Below, piece after piece: positions 58,201-64,000 of a stretch of 64,000 bases of DNA (position 1 is the stretch's first letter; each line of letters starts with the position of its first letter). Origin of the DNA: Siphonodentalium dalli (lineage: Eukaryota; Mollusca; Scaphopoda; Gadilida; Siphonodentaliidae); contig CP136067.1 of NCBI GenBank assembly GCA_032622095.1, positions 181,200,556-181,264,555 on the forward strand, in the 5' to 3' direction. Below the pieces are notes generated by a model. The model was not told where the DNA came from. It ran no database searches and was given only the letters and a program-made list of their open reading frames with translations. The position numbers were made by a program, and so were the translations under genes.

Positions 58201-61200
58201 GTATACACCGGTGGCGTTAATAGTGGCTTTATTCTTTATTCGGGGCGCATTATTGAGCATAAACATTACGGTAGTGATTCGGCTAAAAATAGTCACTGTA
58301 TGTAATTAGTTTATTACAATGACGTGTTTTCTGCCTATTTTGATATCAAATTTATTAAATAACTTATTTTGGCATGACTCGTTATTCCGTTCAAACCACC
58401 TCAGTGGAGTGTTTCACATCACTTTAATCATTGATATACTACGTTCTGCTTGTACATGTATGTAAAATGAATAAAGTTGTAGGGGCTGAAAAAAACAGCA
58501 CGAGGTTGAAATATATACTCACACTGGATCATACATGTTTAATATATACTCACATTGGATCATACATGTTTAATATATACTCACGCTGGTTCATTCATGT
58601 TTAATATATACTCACGCTGGATCATACATGTTTAATATATACTCACGCTGGATCATTACATGTTTAATATATACTCACGCTGGATCATACATGTTTAATA
58701 TATACTCACGCTGGATCATACATGTTTAATATATATTCACGCTGGATCATACATGTTTAATATATACTCACGCTGGTTCATTCATATTTAATATATACTC
58801 ACGCTGGATCATACATGTTTAATATATATTCACGCTGGATCATACATGTTTAATATATACTCACGCTGGATCATACATGTTTAATATATACTCACGCTGG
58901 ATCATACATGTTTAATATATACTCACGCTGGATCATACATGTTTAATATATACTCACACTGGATCATACATGTTTAATATATTTATCACGCTAGATCATA
59001 CATGTTTAATATATACTCACGCTAGATCATACATGTTTAATATATACTCACGCTGGAGCATTCATGCTTGTGTTGATGTTATCATTGTTTGATTTCTCCC
59101 GAAGAAGGTCATACAGCCAAATGCTTATTGTTTTATAATTTTGAAGATCCTGCATGAAGCCTTTGATTATACAATGGATTTTTGTCATTCAGTTCTAATG
59201 TTCTATTCTTCAAGATTTTATAACATAAGAAGATGACCAGCATAAAAGCCTTCAATTGATTCCATCCATTCATTTGAAGCCACATGGCGGTTTGCGCTCC
59301 AAAATACACTTAATATTATTAGCTTTTGAATTTTCCTCAGTATCGAAATAGGTCGGTAAACATCTTAACTACCTTTCTAAGAGCATTATGTAACCCAAAA
59401 AACGCATTGAAGTAATGAAAAAACACAACTGTGAATATGGTGTTTGGGTCCCAAACACAAAACAGCCTTTTGCACGACCTGGAACAGAAAAGAGCATTCC
59501 GTGGTAGTTTATTCCTGATATGGTAGCAATAAAGAGCGTTTGTCTGACTTCTTGGGAAAAGTTGAAAACGGCTGAAAAATGGCTGTGACTTTGGCAAGTG
59601 TTTTTTTCAGATCACACGAAGCCGTTACATCAATAGTTCGTTTGTTTATCGACCTATCATATCCGTCGCTCCAAATTATGTACGAAAAAAATTGGAGGTT
59701 CGATTGAGCCATGTCCGTATAAGGGCCACATAAACGAATAGTTTGTTTCTCAGGGAATGTTGTACACAGTGGTGCGGAAGGTAGATGTTTGTATTTATTA
59801 ATTATACCAAATTGTTTTTGTTCTGATAAGGAAATCAATATCAATTTATTAAAGGTACGGTTGGCCTTGGCGGTGGGTATTATGTGAAAATATTTCCACA
59901 CGTCATAAACCGCCACAAACAGAAAGAACATCAAAATATAGACAGACTTTGTCCGTATACAAATAAGAAATATCGCACAAACAGTATGTTATTGTCATAT
60001 GTTTGACCATTGTTATGTAAACAAAAGCATAAAAAGTAACTTTTCTGGCGTTTGTTTATATTATGATGGTAAACATAAAGAGCGTTCTTTGTTGGTGAAT
60101 TCCTGATAGGGAGCTAATAAAGAGCGTTCGTGCCATTTGGGTGTAATTAGCCAGTAGCATTGTGCTGTGTTCTGTAACACAATCAGGCTCTTGCTTAGGT
60201 AAAATATAGTAGGTCTTTATGATAACATGCTGTTTACGCGATGGTCATGGAAAATATGGACGAAACTGTATGCGTTTTAATGTTTTTTCTGTTTACGGTG
60301 TTTGGAACAAATATGAATATTTTCGACAATTAAGGCCTCGCGTGCCTTTAACCCAACCATTTCGAGCTCGTATTTCATTGCTAAAATTTTATAAAAATGG
60401 ATCTCAAATTCGTCGCAATCCTCAATCTTGCAGGTGATTCAGCATCAACGAGAGAACAGAGAATCGACCACACAGTATACGACATCAGTTCACAGCAGAA
60501 ATATGCTCAGACCGACTGCCTGTATATTCACGATGAGACGTACAATCTCAAGTTTGATGTTGTCAGCTCTATCAGACTCTCCGGTGGAGACTGGGCTAAA
60601 GACTTCATCAACATCAGGGTACTATCATATGAACAAGGATTCCAAAAGATCGACGTCTTGGATGATGTGTCGAGTTGGGAGGCAGGTAATGGACGCACTG
60701 TTTGTAAGAGATCGCAATGGCCAGCAGCCAAATTAGCTCAATGTGCCACGGACGTTTTAATACTTTTTATACCAAATGGATTTTCCCACTCGGCCGTAAA
60801 ACGTATAAATAGGAATGGTTTATTATTAATTTGGAGGGGTGTTCAAATAATACTAAAGCAAAAGGATACCAATTAATTGGTGGGAAATGTTCAGATAATA
60901 AGTTCAACAAACGATAACTTACTATATGAACATGTACCAAGGGAACTAACTCGCCAATGAGTATTTAGTATATAATGGGTATATAAATTATATTTTGATA
61001 GCCAAATAAAAATAATTCTACAGTTAGGTATTAACAAATCTATGTTCTACAGATTGGATAGAAAATTAGGATGCTATTTCATAAAATTACCCAGATATCT
61101 AGATATCCATTACTTTCTATAATTCTCACAAGAAAAAAATAGTAATAAAAAACAACCCTCCCTCAATTTCCCATATATATTTGCCAGAGAACCTTCTTTA

Positions 61201-61550
61201 TTTTTAATGGCCGAATATGTACTTTATTCATTGAGTTCGCTTGGAAATAAATATCTTAGGATTATTTCAGTAAAAATATTTATCTTACTTTTTTGCATTA
61301 GTGCTCCCTAACTAGAAGATAGTCTTAAAAATGTGAATTTATTTGTCGAATGAGTTAAATAAAAGCACACACAGTAAGCTGCGTTAACTTGTGTATTTGA
61401 TCACTAATTGACTGTATAATTTAAACAGTATGTATGTATTGACAGGAGACAGACTGGTCTTTGCATCCACTGACTATGATTGGAAACTAGCAGAGGAGAA
61501 GACAATAGTAGATTTCGATGACTGCTCAAGCAAACAGTTCAGAATTAACG
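45869..61550 (+). CDS. CEMIP-like: CEMIP/CEMIP2-like protein, 5' part of gene (six exons)
   Basis: Exons 45869-46232, 53979-54139, 55153-55294, 57014-57190, 60434-60685 and 61446-61550 join to 1201 nt (400 codons plus one base) with GT/AG borders throughout; all junctions are phase 1 except exon 2/3, which is phase 0. The product order is signal peptide (1-24), G8 domain (about 38-165), ILEI/FAM3-type domain (about 178-290), a linker, and the SSWEAGDRLVFASTDYDW block (about 360-375) that opens the beta-helix core. In vertebrates this family binds and depolymerises hyaluronan outside the cell; whether this protein does so cannot be read from the N terminus. Vertebrate members are about 1360 residues, so most of the gene lies beyond the window. 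Introns of 7.7, 1.0, 1.7, 3.2 and 0.8 kb are full of MITEs. Confidence 0.88.
46919..47376. mobile_element. MITE family D, copy 1
   Basis: CCACATGGTGGTTTGCGCTC CAAAATAC-type head and an ATGAGCCATGTCCGTATAAA-type tail. Copies at 56524-56960 and 59277-59722. It shares the internal GATATGG..AATAAAGAGCGTT phrase with family C. TTAA precedes the head in copies 1 and 2. Confidence 0.75.
47597..47974. mobile_element. Inverted-repeat element, 378 bp
   Basis: Inverted arms 47602-47637 and 47932-47967 share ACGTTCAGACGACCA then GATTCAATC. TGTGCGTT occurs directly outside on both sides (47589-47596 and 47975-47982), a possible 8-bp target duplication. Confidence 0.65.
48008..49138. mobile_element. Harbinger-like TIR element, 1131 bp
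   Basis: TIRs begin GGGCGCGTACACATG and continue with GCAAGAAAATATC on both sides; the 3-bp flank TTA is present on both sides (48005-48007 and 49139-49141). The GGG start plus a TWA duplication suits PIF/Harbinger (inference). Just inside the left end, 48034-48085 forms a hairpin with GCAAGAAAATATCAG arms. No transposase. Confidence 0.75.
49205..49345 (+). repeat. Family X/Y 3'-end fragment
   Basis: CGTTGAAATCGGTCCAGGGG, TCTGGGAGAAAAAT, then ACAGACAGACA. Confidence 0.7.
49346..50663. other. Intron 1, middle part
   Basis: 49529-49700 is a family E-related repeat (GAACGGATTCTCCCATTCGG; other copies at about 60764 and 63629). 49978-50235 (-) is a GC-richer 85-codon frame with one hydrophobic, membrane-like segment flanked by basic residues; no family was recognised. 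Otherwise nothing. Confidence 0.4.
49978..50235 (-). CDS. Unrecognised ORF antisense in intron 1
   Basis: 85 codons; composition is more gene-like than the surroundings (GC near 48%). Around residues 34-57 there is a hydrophobic stretch (IFLATGFIVYFFSLTITARL) followed by a basic SHRKR, as in a single-span membrane protein or a GPCR fragment. No splice sites or homologue could be assigned. It could be an exon of an unknown antisense gene or chance. Confidence 0.18.
   Translation of the reverse strand: MMWSLMGITSDLVLSNRTKVDAMCTMLRRVRYPNIFLATGFIVYFFSLTITARLCVVYSHRKRCLFVLNIDLTSREPRDSRRRVQ
50664..51140. mobile_element. MITE family A, copy 4
   Basis: TTAA at 50664-50667 and 51137-51140; TIR AGGTACTCAACCCG. 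It sits inside the left arm of an inverted duplication whose right arm (near 54630-54642) lacks it. Confidence 0.92.
51141..51454. repeat. Inverted duplication, left arm (pairs with 54319-54655)
   Basis: Sequence from ATCAATTGAGGCAGAT to GGTTTACTTTTGGA recurs in reverse at 54319-54632; the flank 50646-50663 (ATCCAGAGCAAAGGTT) matches 54638-54655. Confidence 0.9.
51183..51387. mobile_element. MITE family B, copy 1
   Basis: 205 bp with TTAA at both ends. TIR AGGGGTACTGTACACTAAAT, continuing with CCGACCATTATAAT on the left and CCGGCCATTTAG on the right. TTAAAGGGG matches the T2/Kolobok terminal signature exactly. Confidence 0.92.
51743..51801. repeat. Perfect 28-bp-arm hairpin
   Basis: GTGCGACAACACTACCATGA then GTATATAC, loop CTT, and the exact complement. 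Confidence 0.95.
51802..53150. other. Intron 1, right part
   Basis: Hairpin MITE at about 52504-52609 with GCCCACACTGTGAG ends. No gene was recognised. Confidence 0.5.
53181..53249. repeat. 69-nt palindrome, P2 left
   Basis: Same arms as P1; flanked by CCCTGT on the outside and TTAACA on the inside. Confidence 0.95.
53383..53451. repeat. 69-nt palindrome, P2 right
   Basis: Opposite order; followed by ACAGGGCATAACTG. Confidence 0.95.
53421..53690 (+). repeat. 93-bp tandem repeat containing half a palindrome
   Basis: Units start TCGACTCGCATATATAAGAG at 53421, 53514 and 53607 and include CAATGTGGTCAATGAACCGG. The third has lost one T in GCATTGG. Confidence 0.93.
53979..54139 (+). CDS. CEMIP-like: CEMIP-like exon 2: end of G8 domain
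   Basis: Acceptor ATATTTACAG; residues 122-175. Contains GFGRKFIGVTESGSLSLHG and SVSWTKLARTVGP, which match the family's G-x-K-[YF]-IGV...G-x-LELHG...LSWT-x-L pattern closing the G8 domain. Donor GTATAC at 54140 after a complete codon (phase 0). Confidence 0.9.
54319..54655. repeat. Inverted duplication, right arm
   Basis: Counterpart of 50646-50663 plus 51141-51454, spaced 3 kb away across exon 2. The site where copy A4 sits in the left arm is uninterrupted here (CAATTGCTGTATAACC, about 54624-54640). Confidence 0.9.
54386..54590. mobile_element. MITE family B, copy 2
   Basis: Also 205 bp, TTAA to TTAA, opposite orientation to copy 1, in intron 2. It lies inside the right arm of the inverted duplication (54319-54655). 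Confidence 0.92.
54737..54812. repeat. MITE family E hairpin
   Basis: GTTCAGATAATAAGTTCAAC pairs with its complement around a short loop; TTCCCACCAATTA follows. Related to 7366-7470 and 60879-60914. Confidence 0.8.
55153..55294 (+). CDS. CEMIP-like: CEMIP-like exon 3: first half of ILEI/FAM3 domain
   Basis: Acceptor TATTTCAG; residues 176-222. GLFITAFNTDGTVYDFILMG and the following SWTGDTAWTIRDFLEG reproduce the ILEI pattern (hydrophobic strand, small-polar turn, then F-D-x-W and an amphipathic helix ending FL). Donor GTGACA at 55295 (phase 1). Confidence 0.85.
55685..55753. repeat. 69-nt palindrome, P3 left
   Basis: Starts GTCAATGC rather than GCCAATGC; otherwise the same. Confidence 0.95.
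55833..55901. repeat. 69-nt palindrome, P3 right
   Basis: Opposite order, with ATGCAAGGCGACC in the left arm. Confidence 0.95.
55932..56523. other. Intron 3 spacer
   Basis: No repeat or coding signal recognised. Confidence 0.4.
56524..56960. mobile_element. MITE family D, copy 2
   Basis: TTAA then AGCCACATGGCGGTTTGCGC at the left; ATGAGCAATGTCCGT then TTAA at the right (56957-56960). It ends about 50 bp before exon 4. Confidence 0.8.
57014..57190 (+). CDS. CEMIP-like: CEMIP-like exon 4: second half of ILEI/FAM3 domain
   Basis: Acceptor CATTGCAG; residues 223-281. MPEGTIVAATVRRRFG corresponds to the P-x-G-[TR]-I-x-x-[VA]-V strand, and YELVYQAIESAGG with LVQNDAYAFITRIG to the helix and following strand (family: W-x-F-[LI]-x-x-x-G). 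The Trp of the last strand is replaced (AYAF). Donor GTGTGT at 57191 (phase 1). Confidence 0.87.
57238..57449. mobile_element. Element P4 (TTAA/CCCTTTGAGTGCC type) with a broken palindrome
   Basis: 212 bp, TTAA at 57238-57241 and 57446-57449; TIRs CGCTTTGAGTGCCAGG and CCCTTTGAGTGCCAGG, a different envelope from P2 and P3 but also piggyBac-like. It contains ACCCTGT plus a 69-nt palindrome shortened to 57288-57331 by loss of most of the right arm. Confidence 0.88.
57450..58500. other. Intron 4 spacer
   Basis: 57585-57665 matches 15270-15350. GGAGTGTTTCACATCACTTT (about 58420) resembles about 10262. Nothing else. Confidence 0.4.
58511..59060. repeat. 31-bp minisatellite, about 18 units
   Basis: Unit TTTAATATATACTCACGCTG followed by GATCATACATG. 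Copies are direct and contiguous with no unique spacers. Confidence 0.97.
59277..59722. mobile_element. MITE family D, copy 3
   Basis: Same head (GCCACATGGCGGTTTGCGCT) and tail (GAGCCATGTCCGTATAAG) as copies 1 and 2. In intron 4. Confidence 0.8.
59849..60351. mobile_element. MITE family C, copy 3
   Basis: 503 bp, TTAA at 59849-59852 and 60348-60351; left AGGTACGGTTGGC, right inverted AGGCACGCGAGGC. Diverged but collinear with copies 1 and 2. Ends 82 bp before exon 5. Confidence 0.82.
60434..60685 (+). CDS. CEMIP-like: CEMIP-like exon 5: ILEI end and linker
   Basis: Acceptor AATCTTGCAG; residues 282-365. Opens with DSASTREQRIDH (the ILEI-terminal 'ssE..I' region) and ends with IDVLDDVSSWEAG, which leads into the beta-helix start. 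The linker between is shorter by several dozen residues than in vertebrate CEMIP, as I remember it. Donor GTAATG at 60686 (phase 1). A family C MITE ends only 82 bp upstream (60351). Confidence 0.87.
60762..60970. repeat. MITE family E-related copy in intron 5
   Basis: Begins TATACCAAATGGATTTTCCC (compare 49529 and 63629) and continues into GGTGGGAAATGTTCAGATAA TAAGTTC-type sequence (compare 7366). Confidence 0.65.
61446..61550 (+). CDS. CEMIP-like: CEMIP-like exon 6: start of beta-helix core
   Basis: Acceptor ATTGACAG; residues 366-400. GDRLVFASTDYDWKLAEEKT matches the strongly conserved family block GD-x-[LV]-V-[IV]-ASTDY...AEE, followed by a cysteine (DDCSS) and QFRING. Donor GTAAGA at 61551 (phase 1). 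The next expected block (H-x-G-E-x-[ID]-DGVDMRAEVG) was not found up to 64000, so the gene continues to the right. Confidence 0.9.
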
Positions 61551-61640
61551 GTAAGAATGCATGCCATTCCAATTTTTTGTCTTCATTTCTACACTTCTCA
61601 GCAGTGTTCGCGCTGCCTTTGGCCGTTCAAATGTGCAAAA

Positions 61641-62229
61641 CAGGGTCCGCGCTGGACCAAAATATACTTTTGCCAAATGAAATATTTTTTGCCAAATTAT
61701 TTTAGCGTTTGGCAAATGTTATCCCTGATAGTATCATTTTCTGCAACCTTAAGTCTCACATTTCGACACTCGTGGTTTGAACGACTTTTGATATCGATAG
61801 AAACAGCAGTTAGTTTATAATTAATTATACTCGCATCTCTTCTGTGGTGTATCATAAAATAATAAGCCAATCACCGAACAAAACAATGGTAGAAGGGTTC
61901 ATTCATCAGAAGGCCGCATCACAGGAGGATTAGTTATGTGAACACTACCACCACCACACTAAATACTAGTAATCCCTCCAACCGTCGGTACTAATGCTAT
62001 GAGATTAACTGTATCTTAATAGAGGTGTAAACTTTTTCTTAACCTTATAAAACACAACTAATATAACTATGTTGTAAGAGTTTCCTGAAATGAATGATAT
62101 TGATTGACCAATATTTTTCAAATTTCTTGAGGAATTCAAAAGTGACTTGCCAAAACTTTTGCCAAATGAAAATATTGTTTGCCAAATGTGTATTATTTTT
62201 GCCATTGGCAAGTGGCAGCGCGAACCCTG
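61641..62229. mobile_element. hAT-type MITE, 589 bp
   Basis: TIRs CAGGGTCCGCGCTGGAC and, inverted, CAGGGTTCGCGCTGCCAC. Target duplication GTGCAAAA at 61633-61640 and GCGCAAAA at 62230-62237 (7 of 8). The subterminal TTTGCCAAATGAAA motifs parallel the TTAGCCAAATGAAA motifs of the 20301 element. A lone CAGTGTTCGCGCTGCC end sits just outside at 61602. Confidence 0.88.
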
Positions 62230-62237
62230 GCGCAAAA

Positions 62238-63030
62238 TAAATGTTTAAAATAACGTGTCAAATTGTGAAAAATAATGGCTACCCCCCTTGTATATATAGA
62301 CAGCGTACATAGAAGAAAGTGGCGTTGGCCTCACAAAGCCTTTATCTCTATGTATCTACATGTATATTGTGTCTGTGTTATATGTTTGATTTTTTGAAAT
62401 AAATATTGTTTAAACCAAAGACTTTATCTACAATAAATTGCATCATATAAGCTTCGTGCGTGATGCCCTAAATGAATGCGCTATATATTGTGTAAGTTAT
62501 TTCAATATTCTATTATATATTTTACTGATATTGATCCATTTATAGTAAAAGGGACAATATTAAAAAAAAAATGTCGATTTAAGTGGTTTAATTGTTTTCA
62601 TTTGGCTAAAAAAATATGGGATTGCTAAAATTTTGGCTACTAGTTTGTATAGTTGTAGCCGCAAGTTATTTGAAATTACATGTCATGCCATTCAAATAAT
62701 TGTCATATTAGTTTAGTATTGATGGATTTCTGTTGCTCTCGATACATGTAGCTGTGTATTTACATCTGTTTACTATGTGCAGCGCTTAGATTTTTCTGTA
62801 TAGATGCTATAGTTATTTGTGGTTATGTCACAATGTATTATTATGTTATTATTCATTCCATAAATAAATAAAGAATACGAATCATTTTAAACAATGTTTC
62901 TGTTATTCATGGGGCCGACTTCTCTGGAGTCGAGTTCGTATGGGGCCGACTACGTATAGGGTTGAGTTCGTATGGGGCCGACTTCACACAAATGCTATAA
63001 CTTGATCTAAAAACATTTTGATGGAAAAAG
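62238..63030. other. Intron 6 spacer
   Basis: About 62910-62985 holds a 30-bp minisatellite (TATGGGGCCGACTTC-type, three units). The next CEMIP-like exon was not found. Confidence 0.5.
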
Positions 63031-63482
63031 TTAAATGTACTCAATCCGATTGAACACCCCTAAATTACAATTTCTTTGGCTTCGGGGGTAAAACATATTT
63101 GATTCGAGTCGAGGAATCTACACATCAAAGCTCAGAGTGATCAGATATCGATTTTTGAAGTTTTTTATTTCAATTGTTTTGATTCAGAAACAGGCCCAGG
63201 CTCAAAAGGATGGTCTGGTCAAAATTGCGGATGAAGATGCATAACTCTAAAAACAAGTGGTAATACGGCCAAATTTCTTGAATACTCAAGTGATAATACG
63301 ACAATATTTCGTGAACAAAATGTTGATAAATAACACGGTTTGGGAAATTTGATACCATAGTTGATATTGGTTAGCATTATTTTGTTGCGATTAATCGATT
63401 CTGATAACTAAAGCGTATTTTGAAGAAATGTTGTTGTATCTTGATGATATGGGTCCCCTCTGATCGGATTGAGTACCTTTAA
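63031..63482. mobile_element. MITE family A, copy 5
   Basis: TTAA at 63031-63034 and 63479-63482; ends ATGTACTCAATCCGAT and AGGTACTCAATCCGAT. Confidence 0.9.
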
Positions 63483-64000
63483 ATCTACCAAACAGGGAGG
63501 AATTAAAAAAAATATTAGTCACCACCGGAAAATTGAAATGACTGCAATAAGAAACTTGAGTCACCACATGCTTCATATTTTACTCAACATGAACACAATC
63601 CAACCACATAAACAGTTTTATTATTTTAACCCTTTCTATACTAAATGGATTCTCCCAGTCAGTTAAAAAGTGGACATTGGAATGGTCTATTATTGATTTG
63701 GAGAGATGTTAAGGTGATCAAAGCCGAGAACAGATAAATAAAAGTGCAAAAGGAGCCATATTTATTGAGGGAAATGTTTAGATAATATAACTTGAAAAAA
63801 CTTGTTGAAAATTGCTATGGGATAACTTTTCAACATTTCCTATGAGATAACTACAGTAACTCACCAATGATGATTTTAAAACAATATGTGATATAAAGTT
63901 ATATAATGGTGTCATAAATCAGACTACTGAATTTATATCGCCATTTATTAATTATATAGGTTATCTGTCGCAATAAGTAGAATGCTGCCCGAATCATAAG
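63483..64000. repeat. MITE family E-related copy and spacer
   Basis: Near 63629 TATACTAAATGGATTCTCCC and near 63768 GAGGGAAATGTTTAGATAAT follow the same order as 60762-60970. Nothing coding. Confidence 0.5.

Noticed and set aside
58511-59060. CRISPR-like direct repeats
   Set aside because: 31-bp units are contiguous, with no unique spacers, in animal DNA; it is a minisatellite.
1-64000. rRNA, tRNA, U1 or U6 genes
   Set aside because: No recognisable conserved segments of 5S, 18S/28S, U6 or cloverleaf tRNA were seen, apart from the tRNA-like head of the SINE.

Overview
The window is nuclear DNA of an animal, most likely a marine lophotrochozoan and perhaps a mollusc. The grounds are the AT-rich background, small exons separated by kilobase introns with GT/AG borders, many LINE relics, a tRNA-type SINE with an ATCA tail, and very many short inverted-repeat transposons (MITEs). 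No bacterial, viral or organellar gene was seen. The species cannot be fixed from the sequence.

One gene is clear. From 45869 to at least 61550 on the + strand, six exons encode the N-terminal 400 residues of a CEMIP/CEMIP2-like protein (KIAA1199/TMEM2 family, secreted or cell-surface hyaluronan-binding proteins and hyaluronidases). They give a signal peptide, a G8 domain, an ILEI/FAM3-type domain and the start of the beta-helix core. The gene runs off the right edge. A second, weaker gene trace is a signal-peptide first exon with a GTAAGT donor at 1512-1458 on the - strand; its remainder was not found.

Almost everything else is repeats. 0-19 kb: a TTAA-flanked MITE, a 245-bp tandem array, an inverted-repeat element with an 8-bp target duplication (3023-4179), a LINE fragment inside a 36-bp direct repeat (5549-7322), a 146-bp near-perfect hairpin (11787-11932), a second LINE fragment, a 659-bp inverted-repeat element, a CATAACA satellite, a tandem pair of U2-snRNA-headed units (15826-16469) and a nested-palindrome element (17748-18212). 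19-26 kb: family X (20018-24980), carrying an hAT-type insertion and a second TIR insertion, bracketed by inverted copies of MITE family A. 26-30 kb: a large fold-back structure whose loop is a 42-bp minisatellite. 30-39.6 kb: minisatellites, a second family X copy (34148-37075) that keeps the empty sites of the two insertions, and several LINE relics. 39.6-45.5 kb: a SINE with target duplications, family Y, and a segmental duplication. 45.5-64 kb: the CEMIP-like gene, whose introns hold most of the TTAA-type MITEs, nested palindromes, an hAT-type element and a 31-bp minisatellite.

The most unusual findings are: (1) a 69-nt palindrome, normally used as an inverted pair, found inside three unrelated TIR envelopes; (2) U2-headed tandem units whose bodies are not U2; (3) insertion events read directly from paralogous empty sites; (4) a LINE family leaving very long target duplications.
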